From: Nitrospirillum viridazoti CBAmc
GTDB taxonomy: Bacteria > Pseudomonadota > Alphaproteobacteria > Azospirillales > Azospirillaceae
DNA length: 64,000 nucleotides
Direction of reading: 5' to 3'
Assembly (NCBI RefSeq): GCF_000730165.1
Contig: NZ_CP022111.1
Coordinates: 1,674,001 to 1,738,000, forward strand
How positions within the stretch are numbered: position 1 is the stretch's first letter; each line of letters begins with the position of its first letter. This document shows, one piece after another, positions 1 through 8,212 of the stretch. The position numbers were made by a program, and so were the translations under genes. The notes under the pieces are model-generated. The model did not search any database, was not told where the DNA came from, and worked only from the letters and a program-made list of their open reading frames with translations.

Positions 1-1
1 C

Positions 2-265
2 CCTATTTGGGTGAATGGCTCCGATATATCTGAAATCGATTATGATAATGGCATGCGCAAGGTTCCAGATACCGGGAAGCCTTTAACCGACGACCTGGTC
101 ACCGAGGCATTTGTTGGTAAGGAGTTCAATTTTGGCATCGCGCCGCAGAGAACCAGCACGCGTGAGAGATTCTGGGTAAAAATGTGGAAGCCAGACGGGG
201 ACGTGCCCGTGATGTGGGAGACAACCTGCGCCCATAGCTCATGGCGCCCAAAGCCTCACCCCTGA
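2..265 (+). CDS. C-terminal part of an unrecognised protein, cut by the window start
   Basis: The reading frame is open from the first bases of the window to a TGA at 263-265, so the true start most likely lies upstream; a GTG at 11 is only a possible internal start. The visible 88 residues are polar, mix acidic and basic stretches and contain a Trp-rich segment (WVKMWKP) near the end. There is no signal peptide or membrane segment in the visible part. I do not recognise the family. A short gene on the opposite strand ends 10 bp downstream, so the two are convergent. Confidence 0.4.
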   Translation, partial: PIWVNGSDISEIDYDNGMRKVPDTGKPLTDDLVTEAFVGKEFNFGIAPQRTSTRERFWVKMWKPDGDVPVMWETTCAHSSWRPKPHP

Positions 266-275
266 GGCGTTCCCC

Positions 276-488
276 TCACATGACTTGGCCGCCTTCCGGT
301 ACCTTGGCGAGCAGTAGCTGATCGACGGCATGCAGGATGCGTTTAGACAGCAGGTACTGGTCCATGTCACCCGCCGCTAACCACTCATCAGCCCGCGTGG
401 CGGCAAAAATCGGGGCATCGGCTCCGTGCTGCTTCACCAGCACGTTGGCTGCCAACCATACGTCGCGATCGCTGATCGAATTGACCAT
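276..488 (-). CDS. Small conserved hypothetical protein (DUF6961-like)
   Basis: This 70-residue protein has the pattern of a small alphaproteobacterial family: an N-terminal D-R-D-V-W-L-A-A-N, then HGADAPIFAATRADE, then a helical segment ending in KRILHAVDQLL. From memory this resembles DUF6961, whose function is unknown; the match has not been searched. It is probably cytosolic and helical. It lies downstream of the secreted sunset-domain gene on the same strand, separated by 15 bp, so the two may be co-transcribed. Confidence 0.6.
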   Translation of the reverse strand: MVNSISDRDVWLAANVLVKQHGADAPIFAATRADEWLAAGDMDQYLLSKRILHAVDQLLLAKVPEGGQVM

Positions 489-503
489 CCACTCCCCCAG
501 GCA

Positions 504-797
504 CTACTGACCGTTTCTCGTCGCTCGCATGCCACCTTGCAGGGCCTCGGCCTCGCACACAAAGGCTCCCTGCTTGGTCGCCGCATACCAGCGCTGCCCC
601 TTGAAGTGGAAGACGCCGGTTTGGGTGTTCACCCACACCACCACGTCCTTCGGACAATGAGCCGCTGCCGACTGCGCCGTCTGGAACAGCGCCACAGCAC
701 CCGCCACCGATGCCGTGGCGCCGGTGAACAACAGTCCAACCGCCAGCAGCACGGCGGTGATCATCAGCCTGACCTGATGCACCCTCTCGCTCTTCAT
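504..797 (-). CDS. Secreted sunset-domain protein
   Basis: The 97-residue product begins MKSERVHQVRLM and continues with a hydrophobic signal segment, then a motif block CPKDVVVWVN, TGVFHFKG, RWYAATKQG and FVCEAEA. This is the pattern of the small 'sunset' domain found in exported bacterial proteins; its role is unknown. The start at 797 has GGAG 11-14 bases upstream, which I prefer to the ATG at 845 because it puts the signal peptide at the N-terminus. Two related copies occur in the window: an intact one at 21518-21772 and a broken one near 16235-16609. Confidence 0.75.
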   Translation of the reverse strand: MKSERVHQVRLMITAVLLAVGLLFTGATASVAGAVALFQTAQSAAAHCPKDVVVWVNTQTGVFHFKGQRWYAATKQGAFVCEAEALQGGMRATRNGQ

Positions 798-879
798 GAT
801 CGCGCCCACTCCATCGCTTGCATTTATGAAGCTCAACGCTACCATCTTCCGCGTGCATAGCCTGACGCGGAACTCAACG

Positions 880-1176
880 ATGCGCTATATTACCCTGATC
901 ACCGCCGCTATCTGCGGACTGATCTTCGGCTCGACGGCGGAAGCCCGCAGCCATGGCGGTGGGCACAATGGGCATAGCCATACACACAGCCATCGCTCCT
1001 ACAGCCATGACCATTACGTTCGCCCACACGTGACGAAGCGGGGCACCTACGTCCACGGCCACATGCAGACCAATCCGAACAAGACGCAGAACGATAACTA
1101 CTCCACGAAGGGCAATGCCAACCCGTATACCGGCCAGCCGGGAACGAAGTCACGCGACGGCCAGACGCCCCACTAA
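880..1176 (+). CDS. Small secreted histidine-rich protein
   Basis: The 98-residue product starts MRYITLITAAICGLIFGS with a signal peptide ending around A-E-A, then a Gly/His/Ser-rich stretch with about a dozen histidines. The C-terminus carries TNPNKTQNDNYSTKGNANPY and TGQPGTK, a pattern common in small exported proteobacterial proteins. The histidine stretch suggests transition-metal binding in the periplasm, which is inference only. An upstream ATG at 796 is in frame but would bury the signal peptide, so the ATG at 880 is preferred. Confidence 0.65.
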   Translation: MRYITLITAAICGLIFGSTAEARSHGGGHNGHSHTHSHRSYSHDHYVRPHVTKRGTYVHGHMQTNPNKTQNDNYSTKGNANPYTGQPGTKSRDGQTPH

Positions 1177-1191
1177 CAGCGGGCCCAGAGC

Positions 1192-2130
1192 GTGATCAGC
1201 ATCTTCGTCGCCGTCACCGATTTCGACTGGTATCGGTATCTCGCTGCTCAGCCAGGTCTGGAAGAGGTCAACTTCTGGCAACCTGGCGGCAAGACCGCCT
1301 TCAAGGCCCTCAGACCAGGTGAGTTGTTCCTGTTCAAGCTCCACAGCCCGCGCAATTTCATCGTGGGCGGGGGCATATTCGGGCACGCCTCTTTCCTTCC
1401 GGTTTCCATGGCCTGGGAAGCCTTCGGCCACAGCAACGGCGCTACATCACTTACGGAGATGCGAACCAGGATAGCGCGCTATCGCCGGGAACAGCCGGAT
1501 CATCGTCAGGATTATCAGATCGGTTGCCGCCTGCTCGAACAGCCCTTCTTCTTCCCAGAGGATCAATGGATCCCGGTCCCGCCGTCATGGTCTCCCAACA
1601 TCGTCGTCGGCAAATCCTTTTCGGCCGACGACGATGATGGCCGCTTCCTGTGGGATGCTGTCCAGGATCGCCTCCAGGGCCTCCCCATGGCTGCGCCGCG
1701 TACAACCATCGATGACGACGCGCCCACCGCTAGGTACGGCGCCCCCACATTGATCACGCCACGCCTGGGACAGGGTACGTTCCGCGTCGCTGTTACCGAC
1801 AGCTATGGGCGCCGGTGTGCGGTGACCGGTGAGAAGACGCTGCCTATCCTCGACGCCGCCCATATCAAGGATTTCGGCGAAGGCGGCAATCACACTGTGG
1901 ACAACGGCCTCCTGCTTCGAACCGACATCCACCGCCTATTCGACCGTGGCTACGTCACCGTCTCCGACGATCACCGGTTCGTGGTCAGCCGCCGCCTAAA
2001 AGAGGATTTCGACAACGGACGGCACTATTACGAACTCCACGGGACCCCTATCAGGCTGCCCGACTCCCCCCTTGCCCAGCCCTCAGCAAAAGCCCTTCAC
2101 TGGCACTGGAATAACCGCTTCCTTGGCTAG
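1192..2130 (+). CDS. HNH endonuclease-domain protein
   Basis: The C-terminal third of this 312-residue protein contains an HNH nuclease core. Cys209 lies in YGRRCAVTG, His224 in DAAHI, Asn238 in TVDNGLLLRTD and His247 in IHRLFDRG, with the usual spacing. The N-terminal about 160 residues are a separate domain of the type seen in restriction-like HNH proteins. The start is a GTG at 1192, without a strong ribosome-binding site. It is followed by an AT-rich membrane-anchored gene. Role is unknown; restriction or defence against foreign DNA is plausible but inferred. Confidence 0.8.
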   Translation: MISIFVAVTDFDWYRYLAAQPGLEEVNFWQPGGKTAFKALRPGELFLFKLHSPRNFIVGGGIFGHASFLPVSMAWEAFGHSNGATSLTEMRTRIARYRREQPDHRQDYQIGCRLLEQPFFFPEDQWIPVPPSWSPNIVVGKSFSADDDDGRFLWDAVQDRLQGLPMAAPRTTIDDDAPTARYGAPTLITPRLGQGTFRVAVTDSYGRRCAVTGEKTLPILDAAHIKDFGEGGNHTVDNGLLLRTDIHRLFDRGYVTVSDDHRFVVSRRLKEDFDNGRHYYELHGTPIRLPDSPLAQPSAKALHWHWNNRFLG

Positions 2131-2190
2131 TTAGTGCAGCTTCTTAGAAGCATGTCCGATATATTAACTATAAATGCAATGGAAAAACAC

Positions 2191-2829
2191 ATGAGCGACC
2201 AGAGCAATACCCAAGAAATCTCCAACGATAGAAGCCTACTAGGCTTTCTTAATAAAAACCCATCCGTAACTGGTATCATCGCGTCTGTCATATCTCTAGT
2301 CGGAATATGGATCGGCTCACTCAATGTGAGCGAACAGATAGAAGAAAATAGAAGATTATCTATTGAGCAGCGCGACAATGACATGAAATTTACTGCTGCC
2401 GCTCTGCAAAGCGAGCTTCTTTCTGCATGCACCACGCTGAGATCGTACATAGCGACCTACTCAACCATAAAGGCCTTAATACTCGTAGGGAAAATTGATA
2501 GTGCATCTACAGTCTTTGACCAAATAAATTACATTAGCTTCGATCAACGCGTATATGATGCCAATGTTAACAAAATTGGGATGATAGATCCCTTGATATC
2601 CGCAAAAATTATCGAAGCCTACACGGCAATGTCGAGAGTATCGACAAAGCCACCAATTAGCGGGAACTCCCCAGCATTTGCCGAATTTGTCTCCAAACAC
2701 CTAGATTCCATGAAAGAAATGCATAACTCTCTACGTATCGTAACCGATGATATATCCAGTACATATCTTATCAAAAAATATGTCACAAAAGAAAGAATGG
2801 CGCCATGTCAACCCCTAGACCAGAAATAA
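2191..2829 (+). CDS. Single-pass membrane protein of unknown function
   Basis: The product is about 212 residues with one hydrophobic segment (about residues 23-42, SVTGIIASVISLVGIWIG) followed by a soluble helical domain. Codon use is strikingly AT-rich compared with the genes around 24-64 kb, a sign of transfer. I chose ATG 2191 because GGAA lies 9 bases upstream; starts at GTG 2134, ATG 2152 and ATG 2179 are also in frame. It is not recognised. It is convergent with the zinc/HNH gene at 2887, with a hairpin between them. Confidence 0.55.
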   Translation: MSDQSNTQEISNDRSLLGFLNKNPSVTGIIASVISLVGIWIGSLNVSEQIEENRRLSIEQRDNDMKFTAAALQSELLSACTTLRSYIATYSTIKALILVGKIDSASTVFDQINYISFDQRVYDANVNKIGMIDPLISAKIIEAYTAMSRVSTKPPISGNSPAFAEFVSKHLDSMKEMHNSLRIVTDDISSTYLIKKYVTKERMAPCQPLDQK

Positions 2830-2862
2830 GAATAGCACTGACCGTTCGCTGAAGAACACTTA

Positions 2863-2898
2863 ACGGCGATATAATTAGTAAATATATTATATCGCCGT
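2863..2898. terminator. Perfect 13-bp inverted repeat between convergent genes
   Basis: ACGGCGATATAAT at 2863-2875 is matched exactly by ATTATATCGCCGT at 2886-2898 across a 10-base loop. The right arm includes the stop codon of the gene at 2887-4248. The position between two convergent genes suggests a bidirectional terminator, although neither side has a long T run. Confidence 0.55.
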
Positions 2899-4248
2899 AA
2901 AATTCTCATCGGATTCATTCACATCATCCGGATCGGGTTCACGCAGGCGATCTCGGATAAGCCTCACCATCTGATCAGTCGCTAAGTCAGATTTAAGCTT
3001 GTGCCGTTGGTGACTACGAAAGACGATCAGGGACCGTACCTCCCCCAGGAGAATCAGTCGATTGTCGACGCCCGCCTCTCGGGCGAGGCCATTGGCAACA
3101 TCTTTACAGTCCATACAGATTGACACCCGCTCCGGATGAATACCTAGATAATCGAGGCGTGCATGCAACGTGCGGCTATTCGAATAACGAACGATCTTTT
3201 TGGGAACGCGGCCGCAACAGGGACAAGCCCACCCGGCTGGCAGGGCTTTCCATTCTGCTGATGCGGTAAGGAACTCCTGCACACGCACCTCGGGCGGAAG
3301 CGATAGACGTGAAGTGATCTTCCTCCAATTATTGGTGGCTTGATATCCTGTTCTCGTAGTACAAGAATGCTCCATCAGGTCAAAGTTTCGGATATTTGCC
3401 AATCCTAGGCCGTCTAAAGCATCACGCGCGGCCTCGTCCACGTCTTCACGACTGGGATGCTTCTCCGCAGATCGCCAATGCACGCCATCTTTCAAGAATT
3501 TTAAATAAAAATTTACGATATCCATTCGTGCTTTTATTGTCGGCAATTTACAGCGCTCGGCAAACACTCGAAGTGCAGCATCATTGTCGATCTGATGGAG
3601 GCTATTTGGTTTAGCTTTTATAAAAGAACGGATTTCATCTACGGAAAAAGAAAAATATTCCATAACTGTGGATACGGATTCTGGGTCGGAATTCGCAAGC
3701 GATAACGCTATAACTTGTTTCGCTTTTCCGTCAGCCTGATTGCAGGCCTCACATATTACGACATTCTCGAAAGCGACAAGAGTAGGGTAGAGCCGCTCTG
3801 CGACATCATGATTAACATTCCCGTTTTCATTCCACCTAGATCCCAAGGACTGCACGAAGCTTCTGTTTATGAAATCGATAAAATGATCATGGTGGCTGGC
3901 TACTTTTGCAATCAAAATACCGGAGGAATTCTTATATGCTATCTCCTTTTTTTCGCGATTACAACACGGACATTTCCAATTCTGAGGAAGTGATGCCCAA
4001 TTATAATTAAGCTCAACCCCTTGCGCGTCTAATTTTGACACTATGTTTTCGGTGGTGATCGACCAGTAACCATCAAAGTTATCAGCCACCAAACCAGTGC
4101 TGTATTCTGGTTTCAGTTCTTGTATTATACTCCGAAGAGCTTTTCGCTGTGTGCGAATATGGCTTATTAATTCGAGACCACTATTAGCGACAATTTGGAC
4201 GCCATTCTGGTGAACGTGCCCGCTTGACAGTCTGTTGTCGCCAATCAT
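2887..4248 (-). CDS. Protein with duplicated zinc/HNH-like modules
   Basis: This 453-residue protein contains two similar modules. Each begins L-P-x-x-W-x-CPCC-x-R (cysteines at 93-96 and 342-345) and ends with a C-x2-C pair (CEAC 166-169, CMDC 378-381), a plausible structural zinc site. The first module also has HHDH at 119-122 and CNQAD, resembling an HNH (treble-clef) nuclease centre. The second lacks these and looks catalytically dead. Base composition is mixed and lower in GC than the chromosome to the right. Before IS21 inserted, this gene lay directly downstream of the YkgJ-like gene on the same strand. The nuclease role is inferred. Confidence 0.6.
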   Translation of the reverse strand: MIGDNRLSSGHVHQNGVQIVANSGLELISHIRTQRKALRSIIQELKPEYSTGLVADNFDGYWSITTENIVSKLDAQGVELNYNWASLPQNWKCPCCNREKKEIAYKNSSGILIAKVASHHDHFIDFINRSFVQSLGSRWNENGNVNHDVAERLYPTLVAFENVVICEACNQADGKAKQVIALSLANSDPESVSTVMEYFSFSVDEIRSFIKAKPNSLHQIDNDAALRVFAERCKLPTIKARMDIVNFYLKFLKDGVHWRSAEKHPSREDVDEAARDALDGLGLANIRNFDLMEHSCTTRTGYQATNNWRKITSRLSLPPEVRVQEFLTASAEWKALPAGWACPCCGRVPKKIVRYSNSRTLHARLDYLGIHPERVSICMDCKDVANGLAREAGVDNRLILLGEVRSLIVFRSHQRHKLKSDLATDQMVRLIRDRLREPDPDDVNESDENFTAI

Positions 4249-4368
4249 AGCTGGTCTCCGCCACTAACTTTAAGCAAGTGCTGGCTAAAGCGTTGAGTGC
4301 GTTTAACTTCCTGCTGGATTGTGCCCCACATCTGCTTTTTTGCAACGACCTAAAGTCTGCCCGCGATC

Positions 4369-4405
4369 CTAGGGGGCTCCGTACTCAGGAAACGGCGACC
4401 ACTCC
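4369..4405 (-). pseudogene. Severed last codons of the YkgJ-like gene
   Basis: If the IS21 and one copy of its 7-bp target duplication are removed, the YkgJ-like reading frame continues from 8301 into this stretch, reading DL-EWSPFPEYGAP and then a TAG (CTA at 4369-4371 on the plus strand). The uninterrupted gene would have encoded about 255 residues. The remaining 120 bp up to the gene starting at 4248 contain nothing else I can name. Confidence 0.75.
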
Positions 4406-4412
4406 AGGTCAC
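4406..4412. repeat. IS21 target-site duplication, left copy
   Basis: AGGTCAC here is repeated exactly at 8301-8307, directly flanking the two ends of the IS21-family element. Seven base pairs is within the range known for IS21 elements. Confidence 0.85.
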
Positions 4413-4526
4413 TGTTATCCGGCGTGGAAAAGTGCCCCAGTTATCGGGGTTGGATGCACCCAAAATTGACCCACCCCGCTTGTAGTTCAGGCTGCCCGGA
4501 CGAGAGATTGGCCGGGTGGGTGGGGG

Positions 4527-6026
4527 ATGCTGATCGTGGAGACGATAGGGCGTATCCGTCGTGATTTCCTGGTCAAGGGTCGCGGCATCCGTGAGATTGC
4601 GCGGGATCTGAATCTTTCCCGGAACACGGTCCGGAAGATCCTGCGGTCAGAGGCGACGGAGTTCCGGTACGAGCGGACGACGCAGCCCCAGCCGAAGATC
4701 GGCCCGTGGCGGGAACGGCTGGACGCGCTGCTGCTGGTGAACGAGGGCAAGGCAGCGCGTGAGCGGCTGACGCTGGTGCGGATTTACGAGGAGCTGCGGG
4801 GGGCTGGGTATGACGGCAGCTATGACGCCGTGCGGCGGTACGCCCGTTCCTGGCAGAAGGCGCGGGGGGCGTCGCAGGCGGCGGCCTATGTGCCGTTGAG
4901 CTTCGCGCCGGGGGAGGCCTACCAGTTCGATTGGAGCCACGAGGTGGTGCTGATCGGCGGGGTGACGGTCACGGTGAAGGTGGCGCATGTCCGCCTGTGC
5001 CACAGCCGGATGCTGTTCGTGCGCGCATATCCGCGCGAGACGCAGGAGATGGTGTTCGACGCTCACGACCGGGCGTTCGCCTTCTTCAAAGGGACCTGCA
5101 CGCGCGGGATCTACGACAACATGAAGACGGCGGTGGATGCGATCTTCGTGGGCAAGGAGCGGGCCTACAACCGGCGCTTCCAGCAGATGTGCAGCCATTA
5201 CCTGGTGGAGCCGGTGGCCTGCACCCCGGCGGCGGGGTGGGAGAAGGGCCAGGTTGAGAACCAGGTGGGCCTGGTGCGGGAACGGTTCTTCACGCCGCGC
5301 CTGCGGGTGGCGAGCTACGAGGAGCTGAACGGCTGGCTGCTGGACCAGTGCGTCGCCTACGCCAGGGCGCACCGGCATCCTGAGCAGCGGGACCGCACCG
5401 TCTGGGAGATGTTCGAGGCGGAGCGGCCCAGCCTGGTTGGTTACGTGGGGCGCTTCGACGGCTTCCACGCCACCCCGGCGTCGGTGTCCAAGACCTGCCT
5501 GGTGCGGTTCGACCACAACAAGTACTCGGTGGCGGCCAAGGCGGTGGGGCGCCCAGTGGAGGTGCGTGCCTATGCCGACCGGATCGAACTGCGCCAGGAC
5601 GGCCAAGTGGTGGGGACGCACGCGCGCTGCTTCGGCCGCGACCGCACCGTCTACGATCCCTGGCACTATGTGCCCGTGCTGGCGCGCAAGCCGGGAGCCC
5701 TGCGCAATGGCGCGCCCTTCAAGGACTGGGTGCTGCCCACGGCGCTGGACCGGGTGCGGCGCAAACTGGCGGGCAGCGACGACGGCGACCGGCAGATGGT
5801 CGACATCCTGACGGCGGTGCTGAGCGACGGCCTTCCGGCGGTGGAGGTGGCCTGTGCCGAGGCGCTGCGCGAGAACGTCCATTCCGCTGCCGTCATCCTC
5901 AACATCCTGGCCCGGCGGCGGGAAGCGGCGGCGCCGGCGCCCATTCAAACGCCCGAGACACTGCGGTTGCACCACGCGCCCGTGGCCGATTGCGCCCGCT
6001 ACGACACCTTGAGGAGGGTACAGTGA
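4527..6026 (+). CDS. istA: IS21-family transposase IstA
   Basis: The 499-residue product is the DDE transposase of the IS21 element. It has an N-terminal helix-turn-helix (IREIARDLNLSRNTVRKILR), then a retroviral-integrase-like core with acidic residues in QFDWSHE, YDNMKTAVD and EKGQVENQVG. The length is normal for the family. The TGA stop at 6024-6026 originally overlapped the istB start as TGATG, a translational-coupling arrangement. The nested IS256 now sits immediately after this stop, so the gene is intact but separated from istB. Confidence 0.93.
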   Translation: MLIVETIGRIRRDFLVKGRGIREIARDLNLSRNTVRKILRSEATEFRYERTTQPQPKIGPWRERLDALLLVNEGKAARERLTLVRIYEELRGAGYDGSYDAVRRYARSWQKARGASQAAAYVPLSFAPGEAYQFDWSHEVVLIGGVTVTVKVAHVRLCHSRMLFVRAYPRETQEMVFDAHDRAFAFFKGTCTRGIYDNMKTAVDAIFVGKERAYNRRFQQMCSHYLVEPVACTPAAGWEKGQVENQVGLVRERFFTPRLRVASYEELNGWLLDQCVAYARAHRHPEQRDRTVWEMFEAERPSLVGYVGRFDGFHATPASVSKTCLVRFDHNKYSVAAKAVGRPVEVRAYADRIELRQDGQVVGTHARCFGRDRTVYDPWHYVPVLARKPGALRNGAPFKDWVLPTALDRVRRKLAGSDDGDRQMVDILTAVLSDGLPAVEVACAEALRENVHSAAVILNILARRREAAAPAPIQTPETLRLHHAPVADCARYDTLRRVQ

Positions 6027-6029
6027 TGG
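6022..6029. repeat. IS256 target-site duplication, left copy
   Basis: AGTGATGG here matches 7352-7359 exactly. The left copy contains the istA stop codon and the right copy supplies the istB start codon. Confidence 0.92.
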
Positions 6030-7351
6030 GGGACTATCAGGAATTTCGTGCTCGGCGGGGTCATAGTGAGGAAGAAGGAGACCCACCATGGCCCGACGCA
6101 AAGAGCCAGTTATCCCTGACGCGATCCTAGACCAGTTGCTTGCCGGGGCGGATGCCAAGACGGCGTTTGACCAGAACGGCCTCCTTGATCAGTTGAAGAA
6201 GGCGCTGACGGAACGCGCCTTGAAAGCGGAACTGGATCATCATCTTGCGGATGATGATGGCGGCAACCGGCGCAACGGCTATGGCCGAAAGACGGTGCTG
6301 ACGGATGGTGGCTCGGTTGAGCTGGCCATACCCCGGGACCGGACAGCGACATTCGATCCGCAATTGATCGGCAAGTACCAACGGCGCTTTCCGGGCTTTG
6401 ACGAGAAGATCATCTCGATGTACGCGCGGGGCATGTCGACGCGGGAGATCGTGGGGCACCTGCGGGAACTCTACGGCATTGAGGTGTCGGCGGACCTGAT
6501 CTCGACGGTGACGGACGCGGTGATCGAGGAAGTAACGGCCTGGCAGAACCGGCCGCTGGAGGCGATCTACCCGCTGGTGTTCCTGGATGCTATCCGGGTG
6601 AAGATCCGGGATGAGAGCTTGGTGCGCAACAAGGCCATCCACGTTGCCATCGGCGTGCGGGCCGACGGCACCAAGGAGGTCCTGGGCCTTTGGATCGAGC
6701 AGAACGAAGGCGCCAAGTTCTGGCTACGCGTCCTGAATGAACTGAAGAACCGGGGCGTTGAAGACATTCTGCTGGCCGTGGTCGATGGCCTGAAGGGCTT
6801 CCCCGAGGCGATCGCCGCAGCCTATCCCGAGACCATCGTGCAGACCTGCATTGTGCATCTGCTCCGCCACAGCATGGAGTTCGCCTCCTGGAAAGATCGC
6901 AAGGCCGTCGCCGGTGCCCTGAAGACAATTTACGACGCCGTCGATGACAAGGCGGCCGAGGCCGCGTTGACCGCCTTCGAGGTCGGGCCCTGGGGCGAGA
7001 AACACGCGGCCATCGGCAAGGCCTGGCGCCGGGCGTGGCAAGAGGTCATTCCGTTCTTCGCGTTCCCGCGCGAGGTCCGGCGGATCCTTTACACTACCAA
7101 TGCCATCGAGGCACTGAATTCCAAGCTGCGCCGGGCGGTCCGCGCCAGAGGGCACTTCCCCAATGACGAGGCGGCCCTGAAGCTCCTGTTCCTGGTCTTG
7201 AACCGCGCGGAGAAAGATTGGAAAATGCCGCCGCGTGAATGGACGGCGGCGAAGGCCCAGATGGCCGTCATGTTCGGCGAGCGGTTCTCGAAGGCGATGA
7301 GCGCCTGATCGTGAAACCGACCCCGCCGAGCACGAAATTCCTGATAGTCCC
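6030..7351 (+). mobile_element. IS256-family insertion sequence nested in IS21
   Basis: The element is 1322 bp long with perfect 33-bp terminal inverted repeats at 6030-6062 and 7319-7351, beginning GGGACTATCAGG. It is bounded by exact 8-bp direct repeats and encodes one mutator-type transposase. Perfect ends, perfect duplication and an uninterrupted transposase indicate a recent and probably still active insertion. Confidence 0.95.
6088..7308 (+). CDS. IS256-family (mutator-type) transposase
   Basis: The 406-residue product has full family length. The DDE residues are recognisable: Asp in VFLDAIRVK, Asp in [12 protein letters not shown] and Glu in [14 protein letters not shown] Cys/His-containing [10 protein letters not shown] segment typical of the family lies between them. 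A strong ribosome-binding site (AGGAG) precedes the ATG. It cuts and joins DNA at the 33-bp ends listed for this element. No frameshift or internal stop is seen. Confidence 0.95.
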   Translation: MARRKEPVIPDAILDQLLAGADAKTAFDQNGLLDQLKKALTERALKAELDHHLADDDGGNRRNGYGRKTVLTDGGSVELAIPRDRTATFDPQLIGKYQRRFPGFDEKIISMYARGMSTREIVGHLRELYGIEVSADLISTVTDAVIEEVTAWQNRPLEAIYPLVFLDAIRVKIRDESLVRNKAIHVAIGVRADGTKEVLGLWIEQNEGAKFWLRVLNELKNRGVEDILLAVVDGLKGFPEAIAAAYPETIVQTCIVHLLRHSMEFASWKDRKAVAGALKTIYDAVDDKAAEAALTAFEVGPWGEKHAAIGKAWRRAWQEVIPFFAFPREVRRILYTTNAIEALNSKLRRAVRARGHFPNDEAALKLLFLVLNRAEKDWKMPPREWTAAKAQMAVMFGERFSKAMSA

Positions 7352-7355
7352 AGTG

Positions 7356-8084
7356 ATGGAGCGCCCGGAAATCCTGGCCGCCATGGCCGAGCTGAAGCTC
7401 TACGGCATGAAGGCGGCATACGATGAGGTCATCGCCACGGCCATCAAGCGCCAGCATGAGCCCCAGCGCATCGTCGGCGACCTGCTGGGTGCGGAGATCA
7501 GCGAAAAGCAGGCCCGCTCCATCCGCTACCAGATCACCATCGCCAAGCTGCCCCTGGCCAAGGACATCGACGACTTCGCGTTCGAGGGCACGCCCATCAA
7601 CCAGACCCTGGTCCGCGACCTGGCGGGCGGCGACTTCCTGGCCCATCAGCGCAACGTCGTCCTGGTCGGCGGAACCGGCACCGGCAAGAGCCACCTGGCC
7701 ATCGCCATCGCGCGCGCCTGCATCCGGGGTGGGCGGCGCGGCCGCTTCTTCAACGTCGTCGACCTGGTCAACAAGCTGGAGGCCGAGAGCCGCCTGGGGC
7801 GCCAGGGGCGGCTGGCCGACCACCTCAGCCGCCTGGACTTCATCATCCTGGACGAACTCGGCTACCTGCCGTTCCCCCAAGCGGGCGGCCAGCTCCTGTT
7901 CCACCTCATCAGCCGCCTCTATGAACAGACCTCGGTCATCGTCACCACCAACCTCGCCTTCGGCGAATGGCCGTCCGTCTTCGGTGACGCCAAGATGACC
8001 ACCGCCTTGCTCGACCGCCTGACCCATCACTGCGAGATCGTCGAGACCGGCAACGAGAGCTGGCGCTTCAAGAACCGCGCCTGA
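7356..8084 (+). CDS. istB: IS21-family helper ATPase IstB
   Basis: The product is a 242-residue AAA+ helper ATPase for IstA. Walker A is [11 protein letters not shown] and Walker B is [10 protein letters not shown]. The start is the ATG at 7356, which lies inside the right copy of the IS256 target duplication; the ancestral istA-istB overlap confirms this choice. Longer in-frame extensions upstream come from IS256 end sequence and are not native. The coding region is intact, but the gene is now 1.3 kb from istA, so its expression may depend on readthrough from IS256. Confidence 0.92.
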   Translation: MERPEILAAMAELKLYGMKAAYDEVIATAIKRQHEPQRIVGDLLGAEISEKQARSIRYQITIAKLPLAKDIDDFAFEGTPINQTLVRDLAGGDFLAHQRNVVLVGGTGTGKSHLAIAIARACIRGGRRGRFFNVVDLVNKLEAESRLGRQGRLADHLSRLDFIILDELGYLPFPQAGGQLLFHLISRLYEQTSVIVTTNLAFGEWPSVFGDAKMTTALLDRLTHHCEIVETGNESWRFKNRA

Positions 8085-8212
8085 CCGCCCTCCCATCACG
8101 CCCCCGCCCCGGACCCCACCCCCGCGGGTTCCCCCGGTGGGCGCACAGGCACCTCCCGTCCCCTCCGCTCCGCGCATCGCCGGAGGCGCTGCGCTCCGGG
8201 GACGGGGCCCTC

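Noticed and set aside
4278-4469. Short frame reaching into the IS21 left end
   Set aside because: It crosses the IS21 boundary and includes the severed YkgJ tail on the other strand.
4647-6158. Long minus-strand open frame opposite istA
   Set aside because: It is the GC-driven shadow of istA and reads as low-complexity Arg/His/Pro sequence; istA has all family motifs.
7089-8177. Minus-strand frame opposite the IS256 end and istB
   Set aside because: It crosses the boundary of two mobile elements and has no domain; it is a shadow.
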